Of a stretch of 64,000 nt of DNA, positions 12,201 to 27,200 are shown piece by piece. The stretch comes from Carettochelys insculpta (taxonomy: Eukaryota > Chordata > Testudines > Carettochelyidae), in NCBI RefSeq assembly GCF_033958435.1, contig NC_134137.1, forward strand, positions 124,222,001 through 124,286,000. Direction: 5' to 3'. The position numbers were made by a program, and so were the translations under genes. Each line of letters starts with the position of its first letter. Position 1 is the first letter of the stretch. Below the pieces are notes generated by a model, which saw only the letters and a list, made by a program, of their open reading frames with translations, did not search any database and was not told the origin of the DNA.

Positions 12201-15200
12201 TATCTGTTTATGGTGAGCCATTGCGGCAGTGTGTATCACTTTTCATAGCTCACCAAAGAAAGTAGGAGAAGGCAGTCTAAAATGTGCTAAATATTCAGTA
12301 CAAATAGAATCAGTGAAAAAGAAAAAGATGCTTCTAGCACAAAGGAGAGGAGATGCCGTTCATCTAGTCTGAAATGATAGTGTGTTGTAAAATAGAGAAT
12401 TTCTTTCTGGGTATGCTAGCAAAAATCTGTTTTTTATGATTAACTCAAGAGATTCTTTCTGGCATGTCTGTATCTCCGCCTCCTTTTCCCCACAACTCTT
12501 TCTTTAAAATGTCAAGTTGTCTTAGCTCCTTGTACAAACTAAATAGGAAGTGCCAATGAACTCTTAACTTAATACAGAGGTTATAGCTTATTATCTTATG
12601 TCAGAATCTTGTTTTTGTGACTAGTGTTATTCTATCTTTTAAGATTCATTTCCAGACAGACATTCCACATAGTCTGCAATGAGTAATGACAAGAGACACA
12701 TCCAGTAAAGAGGGAAAAGTGACAGTTGCTGCTATGTTTAATATGCCCAATTTGAGGATATTATACATGGCTCTCATATTGTCCTTAAGTACTAGAAAGA
12801 GTCATTCATGTGTTGTTTCTTTCCCTAGATCCTGAGGTTCACCCTCAAAATGAAGAGTACTGGGGCCACGTGAACCCCATAGGACCTAGGGCCTGCTATG
12901 ATGAAGGAAAGAGGGTTGCGGAAACAATGTGCTATGCCTACATGAAACAGGTATTTGGTTGTCAAATTTAGAGGGAGGGCTTGCTCTACTTGCCCATTTC
13001 AAATACATAACAAAACTGGAGGGTGGAGCGAGGTAATGAACTCTTGACTAGGGGAATCCTGGAAACTGCAAAATTGTGCTTTCTTTAACACATCAGTTTT
13101 ATTGCTCCCGTCAAGATGATGTGATGTTTCAAATGAGCGGCATTCTTCAAGAAAACATGTTTTAGGCTTTTTATCAGGCTCATTACATCTCTCAGAGAAC
13201 AAATAGGTTTTTAAGCACTGATTAAACTTTCCTTGTGTAGGCCTTGAATCAGTAGAGCGCTCAAATGTGCTGAAGTCCTTTTTAGCTTCAGCATGACTTC
13301 TCTGTGCTTAAAGTTAAGCCTGTCTTTAAGTGCTTTGCCAGATAAGGGCTTGAATGATTATCTTGATAATTACACTTGAAATACAGGTAACCAGTTACTC
13401 AGCACTAGGATGATATGAGCAACATATTTTAAATCCCTTCCAGGACTCCCCTTATGCTCCAGTCTCACTGGGGGTGGTGAGGCTCAGTATTTCTTTACCC
13501 CCTCCCCAGACGCAGATTAACTCTTCTGGGATCTCAGGGCTAGTAGATTTTGGGGATCCCTTTAGGCTATAGGGTGGTGGCAAAAATCAGGGGTTCTATG
13601 TGTGGGCAGGGCCTGCTGGGGAACAGGCTGGTGGTGTGGGGTTTGGGTGGGAGATAGGGTGTGGGAGAGTTGTGTGGGTGCAGGCCCCAGGTGGGAGGGA
13701 GGATATAGGAGTGGGATGGAGTTATGGGGTCTCAGAGGGAAGGTGCTGAAGGGGGCAAAAGATTGGGGTACTAACATGGTGCAGCTCCTGCTTGGTGGGA
13801 AGTTAACAGGTGGTTCTATGCTGCACTTTGCTTTCAGGCACCAAACCCCATCACTCCCATTGGTTGCCATCCCTGACCAATAGGAACGGCGGAGCGAAAG
13901 GCTGAAGGAGGGTGCAGGGACAGAATGCTTCCCTGCACTATTGGCAGTGCAGGTAGCTCCAACCTGTGGGGCCCACAGTGCATAAGGCTACCTACCTGGC
14001 CTGGAATGCAGCATGCAGGGGCTTTAGTAGCTGCCTCCTCTAAAGCCCATTTCATAATCCAGCCTTGTTTTCCCCCACAGCAGGGAGCTGGCACTCATGC
14101 TACAGCCTTGTGGGGATGCCAGATCTTGAAGACTCACTGTCAGGCTGGTGTGTGAGTGCCGGTCTGCCCTGCTGTTGGGTTGAAAGCCCCAGGTCTTGTC
14201 ACAGGCTGGATCAAGGTAAGCTGGGGACCGGCTCTGGCTTAAGGGCCATAAGTTCTCCATCTCTGCTTTAAACCTTTGTTTAGCAATAATTCAGTGAAAT
14301 AAAAATCAAGACACAGAATATAAATTTTGAGCACTTTTTGAATTTTCCATGGTGTTTTTTCCACTGGATTCTCTCTCTTTACTTGGAATTCCTTGTGCAA
14401 GAAGTCTAAAGCACTCTAGGAATGTTGATTCTGGTCATGCTCAAGTATCAGTTACACATCAGTGCTTCTTTCTACAGCATTTTTCCATTTAGTCAGAATG
14501 GAAAATATTGAACCTGTAAACCTATCAGATTTCTATTTGATGACAAATCTGGTGCAATGACTTATTGTTCCTTTCTGAGGACCAAAAGAGAAAGTGATTA
14601 TCAAAAACCTCTGTAGAGCAGAAGAAAGATGGATAGCTAAGAAGTGAGGGCAGTCTTAAATGACCTTCACAGTGCAAAGGCGAAATTACATCTCCACCCA
14701 CAGTAAACAGACATTTTGTGCCAAGTGAGCTGCCTGCTTGGAGAAAGTTGTGTTTTGTTTTTTGTTTTGTTTTGGTTTTTTTCCCCCTTTTCTTCTCTTT
14801 TCAGCTTTGAGATCAAGGAGCAGGCCATTGCCTGATGGAGTGTGCAGCACCATTAGGGTTGTTAAAAAGACAGGCTTTCAAAGTGTCTTCGTTTTGGTTT
14901 CTCTGACCACCATGGGGAAGCTGAGAGTAGAGGACTTGTTTTGGGAGGCAAGAATCTGGCATCCACTCATGATGTCCATCCAAGCAAAGTTGGTGCTTGA
15001 GGATCATTGACAAAGGCTGATGACGTTATCTTCGGCGAGTGTGCTGGCATTAGTGCAGCAATCTTGCCACTTGGTGGTTCCTGTCCGGACTCTTGAAGTG
15101 CAATTGATAGGTCATCTAAGTTTCACATTCATAAGAGTGTGGGAGCAACTGTTGTAGAGCAGGATCTCCATGTCCTGATATAGGATGCGATCCATGAAAA

Positions 15201-18200
15201 TATTAATTCCTACAGGAAACACTAATGCACTGGATCCTGTGCTGGGCTTCACTTGACTTTTGAGAAAGTTGGCTTCCAAGGTAGCAAAAGTACAAAGTCT
15301 GATCCTTAGTGGCTATTTATGGTGTGTCATAGTCAAGGCCTGAAGCAGGTTAATAGAGCATTTTAGTCTTGCCAGTATCAAGTGAGTCCTAGGCTTCAGT
15401 GAATTTGTGCAAGAAAATCTAGTATGGACTGAAAGTCATTCTTGGCCTGTGTGAGTAATGGAAGTCCAGAAGACTGTAGAATTCAAGCAGAGAAGTCAAA
15501 TATTAAAGACCTGCCCATCCATTCTGCATTGAATGTCGACTCTATTAGGGAGATAATCTTTAGCAAGGACCAAAATAACTACTAAATAGATGGAAAACAG
15601 GGTTGGGATGATAATATTTTCTTGCTTGACCACATATTTGATGATGAAAGGTTCTGTCTTAAGACCATTATGGAGAGAACTACAGCAATCATCTGATCAC
15701 GAAGAAACCTTAGGATCTTAATAAACTTTGGAGGAGTATCAGATCTGACCAGCACCTTCCACAGGGCTTTGCAATTGACAGCAGTTAGTTAAGTTCTGGT
15801 AGCCTAAAAGCATGGGTAAAAAGGTAATCTTATAAGCACTGATTTCATGATTTGTAATAATTTTTAACATTTCCTTCTCTTTTTGTGAATGGCTCAGGAG
15901 GGAAACAAGCATTGGTTAAGCAACATACAAATATAAGCATATGTGCTGCTGATGTGTTAGGTGTTTGTAACTGCCCTAATTTACCTGGAAACATGTGAGC
16001 CGTGCAGAATCAAATGTTCAGCATAGTCACAAGTAGCTAGGTACACTCATCCCTCATTAAACAAGTAGTTTACTTACGAGTACTTGCTAAAACGAGAAAC
16101 ATATATACCTACCTGTGTTCACTAGAGGAGTGAACCCCCGCCCCATGCTAATACGAGCCTTCTCCTCCTCCGCAGACCCAACCTGCCACAGCCTGACCCG
16201 CCCCCATCAGCCCATGGCCCCAACCAGCTGCAGCCTGATACCACCACCCCCACACTGGCTCTACAAATCCAACCTGCAGCAGCCTAACACCCCCACTGGC
16301 CCTGCAGACCCAACCCACTGCAGCCTGACTCCCCTCTCCCTCCCTGCTGGCCACACAGACCCAACCCACTGCAGCCTGAATCTCCTGCTGGCCCTGCAGA
16401 CCCAACCTGCAGCAGCCTGAACCTCCCCCCACCCCCGCCGGCTCTGTGGCCCCAACCTGCCTCAGCCTGAACCCCTCCGTCCTCTCCGTGGACCCAACTT
16501 GCCACAGCCTTAACCTTCGTCCACCACCCCACCTGCCCACTCCATGGATCCAACTGCCACCAGGTTTTAACCCTCCCTCCCGCTCATGGCCCCAAACCGC
16601 CCCAGCCTTTAACCCTCCCCAACCCACCCCAAACCCAATAGCTAGCTAGGGATTCAACCAGTTGCTTGGATCAACTTCCTATGGCTCTTTCTGGGTTAAG
16701 TACTGCTTCCTAGACTATCACTAGGGCTGGATGTCTCCCTCAAGCCATGTCTATGTTTCTGGGAAGATTGATCCGGTCAGGGTTGATCTTCCAGAGTTTG
16801 ATTTTGCATGTCTGGTGGAGTTCTGCAAAATTGATATTTCTGGAGTCAGTATTGACCCTTGTACTCTTCGCGATCACTAGGATTAAAGGAGGTTGACAGG
16901 AGAAATGCTCCCATCAACCTCCTTCAGTGAGGCGACTTAACAAAGTGAGTTTCACATATGTTGATTCTAACTGTGCAATTGCCATAGCTAGACATGCGTA
17001 TGTGAAATCAGCTTACCAGCCTAGTGTAGACTCAGCCTCAATCAGGAGCTTCATGAGACCCTTTGTGAGCTCGAGCTTTCCTAGCCCCTAGTTGCAGTTT
17101 GGTGAGAGTCTAATTTCTTCATTATTTTCCTTTAAAAAATAAATTCTTCTGCTTTGTGACCTTGTGAATTTCTAGATCGTTAATTTCCTTCCTTTTTAAA
17201 CCCACGTTTTCATGCCAATTAAATTGTCCTTTCTGCTTGTGGCTCTGTTTAGTTGGTTGAGCGCTATTCTTTTGTGGGAGTCCAGATTAAAACTCTGTGT
17301 AATCCACAAGTGCAATGTTCATAAGTAATCAAGTCTTACCTTATATTATGTGAAGTGATAGCTTCCAAATTGCCTCAGGATACCTCCATTCTTTGATTAG
17401 AAATCACAATTTCTGTATTCCTATCTTCCCTACAAAACTATCGAAAGAGATTGGATATAGTGATTATCATACCAAAATATTAAGTATTACAGAATTATTT
17501 CTTTTTCTTAAACATACAACATTTGTGTAAGTTACTTCTTGCTTGAGTTTTGTCAGATCTACTTAGTGTGCAAAAACTAAACAGTGGACAGAATGATGGA
17601 GACAACTGAATGGAAAAAATTAGGTTACAAAATAAAAAATTAAAGAGCATAGGTTTAAAACTCAAGTGCAAACATGCAGAATAAATATATTGTGAACAAG
17701 TTTTTTGTGATGTATTTTTGTTTTTAATGTGCTGCATTTATTTCTGTAATCCTTTTGTTAATGCACAAATTTGAGTGAGTTTCACTATTCATAGGTAGGC
17801 TAGATATAAAATTTAAGGGTAATGAAAACTGTTGATTAAATTAGTAATAGAACTACATTGTAATTAGTGCCACTCAGTATACTCAGTAATTATCAAAATT
17901 ACAAATGGAAGATGTGCATCTCTGCAGTGTATTTTCTGCTGCTTTATTGTAGCCTAATTTTTCAGTGTTTCTACTTGGGGATCTCCCACCACTTTTCTTG
18001 GGACTGCATCACACTGTCTAGATACAATTATTAGGTTTTGTCTAATACTGAGAAAATAAGTACTGAGGTGAAGTTCACATGTGTTAGCCTAACCAAAATT
18101 ATGCTAGACTGTGTAAAGAAAGGTTCAGAATTTATATACCCAGTAAAATATGTGATTGTATTAATTACCGTGCTCCTTCTCATAATAGGTGTCTCATTAG

Positions 18201-21200
18201 AATCTTCTATGATTCTATGATTAGGCGGCAATAAGTTACTTGCCAGCAAGTTAACTTCACATTAGGATTCGAGAGAAAAATTATTTTGGATGATATACCC
18301 ATTGAAAAATAAGTACTAACAAATAGTGAAAACTGCCAGTGTAACGTGAAGGATCACATTTAATTGATATTAGCAATGAAAATTAATTTCCAAACATGGG
18401 ATAGGTGAATCATACAGGCCAAGTGGTTGCTGTGCTACTGCAAACATGGCCTTTCCTTAGAGCATGCAGCCATCTGAATGTATTAGTCCTGGTACAGAAG
18501 GGAAGGTGGTGATGCACTGACTCAGATCAGAAGCTTTTATGAAAGCGCTTACACGGTTTTGCCATATTCAACACTAGAACTCAGTTAACTCAGGGGTGCC
18601 CAGCTGGCTAATGCAGTAGAGCACAACTCTTAAATCTCTGGGTTGTAAGCATCCAAAGTTAGGTGCATTGCCGTCTCATTGCTGGAGCTACTTGCCAAGA
18701 GTTTTGGTGCATTCTTCATGGAGCAATTTTTAAATCAATATTGGATATTTATCACACAAGCTGTAAATCAAACTGGAATTAATTCAAGGAAGTCATATGA
18801 CTGGATAGTGTTACATAGGAAGTCAAAGTAAAATATCACAGTGGTCTTTTCAGGCTTTATGATCTATAAAGGTGCACATATTTCCTGATTTGACCATACT
18901 GTTGAAGTTGATATGTGAAACTTCAAAAAATTATTGTGATGTTTTTGTGATTGTTCCCTTCCACATGGTGCTCGAAAGGCCATACATAATGCTGCTCACT
19001 ATAGTGTTCATATTCAAAGAGGGCTGCAGTTCAGTCCAGTGCAGGTCAGCAGAGAAAATGCTAGACATTTTGTTTTTAACTTGGATTAGTCATTCTCTGA
19101 CTTTTCTGAGAATATAGTAGCTTATTAGACCAAAACTGAGCTTTCAGACTTTGGAAGAGGAAAGTGCCTCCAAGGGACCGATATGTGATAATTCTTTATA
19201 CTGCAGCTGTTTCTCGTATCACGTTTGACTGAAGTTAAGGGGAATGGGAGATACTTAAACGGCAGTAATTAAAATGAAGAGGTGGCAGGAGTGTAAGGTA
19301 GTTAGAACACGCTCTTTCTGAACCTCCTGTGTAATCAATTTGTCACCATAGGTCATAAAATTACAGAAAAAATAAGAAGTAATAGCAGTGTCTATCACTT
19401 TCAGTTGATCTGTCGAGTCTACTTTGAATTGTTTCAAAATGTCAAATGATAGATGCCATCAGTTCTTAAATCTTTGGAAGGTGAGACACAATTCATAGTG
19501 TGACTGAGGGCCACATTTAAAATCAGTGCCCTTTTAATTATTTGCTGGTGGCATGTCATGCTTGTACAACATACCACTCACTAACCTGGGCTTGACTGTT
19601 TTAACACCAGAAATCACTTCTCTTGCCTTAAAAAAGAAGCATATCAAGGTGGTGTGGTAGCAATCTCTGATGTCTTGTTGCACCATCACCAGAAGAATAC
19701 AATACGCTACTTCTCACAATTGAAAAGCAGGGATTTTGTTTTTTCTTGTAATGTACAAAAACTGTCTGCTTCTCTTGGTTCATGAGACATTTTATCTTGA
19801 AATGATCATTAAAGATATGGACCAAAAAATACAGCTGATCACATAAACCCCAGGATACTTTCAGCAGCTTGAGTTCTGCCACTTCTTTTTTGCCTTCTGA
19901 TTACATAGCAAGAAATAAGTCAGTCTGACCTCTCTCCTCTAGTCAAAAGAGGACATAGAGGCGTGTTTCTTTATCTTGCTATGTTTTCTTGTCAGTGATG
20001 AAAACATGCTTAGTAAAGTCTTGAAGATTTAAACTTTCTCCATTTCTATCCATTTCTAAAAGCCATAGGCTAAATCTACACTACGGCGATCTTTCGAATG
20101 AAGTCCTTCCGGAAGATCTCTTCTGAAAGAACCTCTTTTGAAAGAGTGCATTCACACACACAAAAGCAGATGAAGAGTGATCTGCTCTTTTAAAAGAGCA
20201 TCCACACAGCCCCCGCTCTTTCGAAAGAACAGGCCAGGAGTCGAAAAACCAGGCACCACGAGGACTGCTCCTTCAAATAAATAAATAAATAAAGGGCCCA
20301 TGGAGCATCTACACATTTTCTTCCCTAGGAGTAGAAGAGCACTTTCAAAAAGAGCACCACATTCTTTCAATTTAATTTTGAAAGAACACTTTTTGTGCGT
20401 CGACGCTCCACTGTATATTTTGAAAGAACTCTGAGCTACTGCTAGAAGTATAAAGATTTGGCAGGTTGCATAACAAAATCCTTTTAATGGCTTCAGATGA
20501 AGCATGTGCTGGCGGATAGTGTGAGTGTGGTCTTTGGGGTAAAGCACAGGATTGGAAGTTAGAAGATCTGTGTTGTATTTAGAATACTAACACTAACTCA
20601 CTGTTGCAACCTTGGACATGAGCCTGAAGCCTTTTTCTGTGTTACAAAAATTGCCCATTGTTGTCATTGAATGCCAGCTGAAAGGTTGGATGTTCTGAAA
20701 TGATGCTGAACGATGTTTGTTCTTACTTGTTCTCTAAGATAAGCCCCTTTGCGTCTGAACTACTTAGTCACTGATGCTATTAGTAATGGATAGTTTTTAT
20801 TATGTAGCCAATTTCTCAGCCTCTTTCTCTAATCCTTATTCTCCCATCTGTGAAATAAATACTGCATTTTCACAAGACCCTGGTATTTGGCGTAGACAGT
20901 TCAAATAGGAGAGGCAGACCCCACAGAGAATGGGTAAATGATATAGTACATTGGTGTGGAGCTAGTCTACAGAAACTAAGCCACTCCTCACTGGACAAGG
21001 AAAGATGGAAGGAAATAGTGAGAGAGGCATCAAACACCAACAGGTGCTGAGCCCACACTTATTGATGGTGGTGATTTTCACAAGGCTGTTGTATGGATGA
21101 ATTCACTTATTTATAAGTGATTGAGATCCTTGAACAGGCAGCTAAAGAATCTTATACCTGAAGTTACTTTCAGGCAAACCTGTTTCCAAGAAAATTATGG

Positions 21201-24200
21201 TTGTTGGATGCCCTTTAAGCAAGGAGTGTGTGAACACAGGCTGCAGTCTTCTGAAGATATGTTGAAAGTATGTGCAGCACCTTATAAGAGGACACACTGG
21301 AAAAAACCCCAAGCATAGTTTCACCATGTCTTCAAGGCCCATTTTTTTTCCTTGCAGTGGCAACCAGCCACAGAAAATCTGTTGGTAAACTTTTGAAAGT
21401 GTTCTTTGAAAGTATGAAGAATATTATAACAGATTACCGGTTTGTCTGTCTGTCTGATTGTTTTTAAATGCTAGGAGCTTTGCTTGTGACTTTGTGCTGT
21501 TTTTTGAATCAGTAACAGGATGTTTACTTCCAGATATGAAACTTCCACCTGTCAAAATGAACTGTGGCATGCATCGAACACCAACCCTGTATATTAGCTC
21601 GCTATGCCTAAATATTCTCCTTGCCATGCAAGCTGAGGATTTGGCTCTTGGACTATGCCTACGCTAGAAAGTTTTGTCAACAAAACTGAGGTTTTGTCGG
21701 CAAAACTTGCAGAGGACACAAAATGCATCTTGTCTACAATCTGTTGACAAAACCCAACACTTCCACCGACAGCATTCTGCCTCTCCACAATGAGGAATAA
21801 CACTTTTGTTGACAGTTTCTGTTGACAAAAAAGCCGTGGAGATGCTCCTGGAGCCCTCTGTCAACAGACAGGGCTTCCCATTTACCAGGCAGCCCTGTTC
21901 GGTAAGCTTCCGGCTGGCCACTTTCTGTTGACAGAGTATTGTTTTTTTGATCTGCTTTTGTGTGTGGGCATCATCTCCCAACAGAAATTTTGCTGGAAGA
22001 TCTCTTCTGACAGTAACTTCTTTCGACAAGTCACTGTAGTGTAGACATAGCCTTGTAGAATTTGAAACGGTTTGTTGTCATTGATGGGTTCACATGAGGA
22101 CAAAGTTGTCTGAGCCCTTCAATTTCACAAGGTTATGATGCCATCTATATAGACCACATTTGGTTCTGCATGCTGAAACTCAGTTGAATACACTGATTAT
22201 CTGAAGGTGGATTTACAAGCATCAGCAAAAAACATGACTGGGGGTTAATGGAAATATTTCTCACATTCAAATTATTTCTGTAGTATTACACTTGTAAGAG
22301 TGATGTGTACTATCTGTATTTGAGCAGCCTGTAAATAAAAAAGGGGGATCTGAGAAATAAACTACCTCATAGATTTTATTTAGGCAATGCAAGATAGTAA
22401 TTCTAGCACTCTCATTAGGCGATCACTTTTTCATAAGCATCAGTTTTAAATGGAATTGATTTGTCAAAGAGCTACTGCTTAGCACCTCTGAAATTCAGGT
22501 TCCTTGTGTAACAGCTCACAATGGGTACCTAAAAATCTTCAGTCATTTTATAAAGATTTCTGACTGTGCTCAGTCACTGGCAAAGTCACTTGACTGATGT
22601 TCTGTATGTGTGGAAATACTTTTCTTGTATCTTGTCACTTCATTGTGAAGCTTCATTTTATCAATATTTATCAAAATCCCTAGTGCCTCCGGTGGAAGAC
22701 ACAATTGAATTGCAAAGAAGTAGTATTTCTTGAAAGAAAAATGCATTAGGGTTAAAAAAACAGTCTTCAAATGTTCCATTAGTTCATATTGCATTATGAA
22801 TGTTGATCATTAGGATAAATTCTTCTACCATGTGCTCTGGGTTTCACAGTTAGTTTATGTGGCATCTCAAGATGGAAAATGCAGTGTGTTTAAGAAGTGT
22901 GTACTCACATTCTTAGAGATATGGAAATCTCCTTTTTAGAAAAAACAAAACACCTACTATATCTGGAAGTCTGTACTTCGAAGGGGTGGACATGTGAGGT
23001 GGTGTGTTCAATCTTCATTAAGTACAATTTTGTTTTTGTTTTGCTTATAGGAAGGGGTTGAGGTTCGAGTGGCTAGAATATTCAATACTTTTGGCCCTCG
23101 GATGCATATGAATGATGGCAGAGTTGTCAGTAACTTCATCTTACAGGCTCTTCAGGGGGAACCTCTAACAGTAAGTAATTGACACTTGGTTCTGGTCCTA
23201 GAATAACATGACTTAACAAGTGCTATGGCCAAGATTTTCAAATGTGACTTTTTTCAGTGCCCTCACTTTTGTGCCCACAATCAAAATGCTTGAGAAACTA
23301 GACTTTCAGAAAGTGTTGAGCTCCCACTGAGAAAATCAGGCCTCATACGAAGGTCTCAACCTGAATGCCCCAGAATTGCTAGTTGTTCTTGAAAATGGTC
23401 TGTGTTCGTAAAATTTTTACAGGTATGCATGGTTTTGTACTGTTAGAAATGATGTGCTCTTTCCCTAATCAGGATGGTCATGTGGTTTAGTCATTCGGTT
23501 AGGCTCTAGGAGACATGGGTTCAAATTCTTGCTCTGTCAGTCTGCCTTTGTGGCTGTGGACAAGGTGTCTCTGTGCCTCAGTTCCCTGTTGTAAAATGGG
23601 GCAATAGCACTGACCAACCTCACGTGGTGGTGTGAGGAGGAATACAGTTAAGAATTGAGTCACTTAGATAATACAGTACTAGGAGCTATATAAGTGCCAA
23701 AGAGAAAGATAGACGCATATATCCTAAATTAATCACTGTACAGAATAGGTGGCAGAAGGATATTTGAGGTCAAGGATAAGTGTACGATCATAAGGTAAGT
23801 AATTTCACACATGGGAACTTTTTAAAAATTCAATTTTTGAATGGAGGAAAGAGTGACGAGAACAATAGTGGGAAATCACTCAAGGGCTTTCTAGGACTTT
23901 GTTGTTTGAACAAGGTAACTTCCTAGAGTTTGCTGTGGAATCTATACAGGCAGTTAGAATGCAACACATAGAGGACTTTGATGCACTGGGTAGATATCCC
24001 CAAGATTGAAGTTGTGATGTTTATGGACAATTTTTTTTTTTTAGAGTATCTAACAGTTAGGAAAGGCACTGGGTGTGGGTCATCTTTTTTCATACTTTAT
24101 GAAAATCTTAGTTTTCCTCTTTTCCACTTACTGCATCTACACTATGAGATAAATTCAGATTATTAATATCGATTTTGTAATGCTGGATTTTATAAATTCG

Positions 24201-27200
24201 AGTTTAACTATTCTCACTCCCCACGTACTCTTCAAAAAGTCAAATTATTGCTGCCACACTCCTCCAGCAGCAGTGCATTATGGGAATCTATCCCACAGTT
24301 CCCTCATCCCCATAGCATTCTGGGTATTTTCACTGGTGCAGCATAGGAAAAAATGCCCCGCAAGTGGTTGTTGGTATTTAATATCTTCCCACATTGCATT
24401 GCCCTCCTTCCCCTCTTGTGGTAAGCAAATGTCCATTTTTCCAGGAGGAAGGAGTGTAAACTAGTGAATCAACAAAGATTGCCAGACTAACAGAAATCTC
24501 TTTCTGTAGCTGAATTGCTTTTTAAAACTGTAACTGAGGGACCATTTCTGGATGTCCAGTCCATTACACAGCTTCTGTGCATAGTCCTGTTTTCTCAACT
24601 GGTCCCCACCCACTCTTCTCTGTGTGAAGGTGTCCAAAGATAGAAAGGGCTAGGAAAAAAAAATTTGTCTTCCCTCTTCATTACACAGACATTGCCAAGA
24701 CGGGGGATGGGGCTCACCAAATTTCACTGCCATTGTGGGGAGGTTGGTATTTGGGAGGTTGAATGGCCAGTTGACATGGCCTCCGAAAATCTTTTTTGGC
24801 AGGGGAGTGTGGGGTCCATGGTTTTAGGGCCACTTGGACTGTTGCCCCCAGGTGGCAGCCAGGCCACAGAGTTTGTAGCCACCGGTGGAGACTTCTCCCC
24901 TTTCACTCTCCCCCCCACCCCCCCGGTGACAGCCAGCACCCAGTTTCCTTGTTGGGGGGGGCACTGAGTGGGGGAGCAGTTGAAGCAGTCACCCCGGTGG
25001 CAGCAAGGCCCCAAAATTCTTACCCATCAGGGGAGACTTCCCCCTGGTGGCAGCAAGGCCCCGAAAATATTTTTCGTGGGCAAACAGTTGAAACAGTCCC
25101 CTGGAAAATCTTAACTGCCGGGAGGAGACCTCCCCTGCACAGCTGCAACCCCACAAAAATCTTTCTCACCCTTGGAGCACTGACCGTGCACAAGCCAGGA
25201 CATGGTGCTGCCTGGCAGTATGGTCAGCAAAGAAGGGCAGGTACATCCTTTAATTGGGTTGGGGACTACCAATGTGATGTATTTGGGCACATGAAAGACC
25301 CTAACTGTGTGGCACCTGTGTAGGAGGGGAGGCCTGCACAATTGTAAACTGCTGAGAGGAAATTTCTCAGCCTCTCACACAAGCACAACCTCCACTGCAG
25401 CCTTGTTGCCACATGGTGCAGTGGGACAGCGACTGGCACCAGGCAGTGCAGAAGAAAATACAAGTGCGTAGTTAGCAGAGGTAGAGACAGAACCACAAAC
25501 TCCAGGTTGGGGCCATTTGCAATATGTAGGTGTGCTCACACCACTAATAGCAAAGAAAGACAGATGTTTCTTAGCTTTTCATACAAACATGACCCCATAG
25601 CCAAAGGATTCCTAGTCCTGAATTGAAATTCACAGTCTTCTTACCTAATTCCTGTGCACGTGCAGAGCAGCAGAGATGGAAGTGGCCAGAGCGGAGCACT
25701 GAGGGGCATTGTGAGGTACGAATGGGACACTTGTGGAGGCTAATAAATTCAATTTTAAGATGTGATGCTTCCGTGCTCACTTTTATTTGAACTTTATGCT
25801 ACATCCAGCCGGTTTCATTTATATTATGATATCGATATTCGTGCTCCTTAAATGGAGCTATTGGTATTTACAATGAAGACAGTCACATGGTAATATCAAG
25901 CTAACTGCCTAAAATTCAAATTTATCTTGTAGTGTAGATTCAGCCTAAAACAAACGAGTAATACTAATTTATAATGACAGAGGAATGAGTTGTTCTTGTG
26001 AGAAAACCTGCACAAGTGAATACCTGCCTACACTTAGGGCCGGCAGGGTAGGTAGGTGTCAGAGCACTGCTTATTATTTCAGTTCATCATGCAGTTATGT
26101 TGGGAAAGTAATCTACTATTTTTTGGCTGTGGAATAGAAGAAATCAATGCATAGATATGTTCCAAAACCAAACATTTATTGGTATATGCCTTCTGATTTT
26201 TGAGGGTTATGGTGAGTTGTACTGCCCCTTGATCATGCCCACATCTATCATGTTGGATTAAACCAGATAAAATTAACACATGGATTTTCAAAAGAGTTTT
26301 GACGGGGGTTCATTCTACTCTCCACCCCGAGTGATGCAGCTGCTTAGCTGGGACTAACTGCATAGAACAGAATATGTGGACAAAAGAAGGTGAGGGGAGT
26401 TCGTATTTTAGGCTAGGGCTTTTAATCTAGTGGGTTTTCGTTTTGTTTTTGATTGCATCAGGATATACAAACATAACAGAGCAATGACTTCCCAGCACTT
26501 GTGGTTATGGCCTGTTTCCCATATGCTCCTGGTGTGACATGCAGTGGCCACAGTGTTGTAGCTCTTTTTGGGTGGCATTTAGAAGTTTTTCCTAGAACAG
26601 CAAAGGTCAGATGTTGTTCTGGGTTTTATCTGCTCATTCTGCTGTTGCTTATACTGTGCTGTTCATGTGATTGATGCACAATCTTGGTATCTGAGTACAT
26701 CACATAGTAAGTCTGAGCTTCCAAGACTTATCTAGGAAAGCCTTGACATTTTTATGGCTACAGACTGTGAGAAGGTGGTCATTTGCAGAGATGCAGAGTC
26801 CTCTGACAGCTGTCCTTAAAAGGTGTTTATGTGGAATATTTATCTAATTTTAAAACAGGTCATGGCTCAGGATATTTCAAAGTGTCATCAAGAAAAGCTG
26901 GGAGTTATACAGACTATGGGAGGAGAGTTGAAGTCTTATCTATGCAAGATTTTTTAACTCCCCTGGCAAAACTGTGGTAAAGGTCCTGCTGTTGCAGCTG
27001 CACCTGTGAGAGCAGCAGGAATACACTTTTAGCAAATAAATTACAATGGACACAGCCAAAGTTTGAATAATTACTGCCTTTAATCTCTTGGAATCTAAAA
27101 AGTCAGTAGGGAAGAGAATGGGGGTCCCAGTAATAATACTTTAGCAGCTTTCCTGCATCTCGATGAAGTGGTGGATACTGGGTAATTGAACAATTAGAAA

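Noticed and set aside
16148..16627. 159-codon open frame on the - strand
   Set aside because: It is the complement of the C-rich minisatellite; the protein is a low-complexity repeat and all frames are open there.
24796..25323. 175-codon + strand frame
   Set aside because: GC-rich transposon core with low stop density; no domain and not conserved in the twin.
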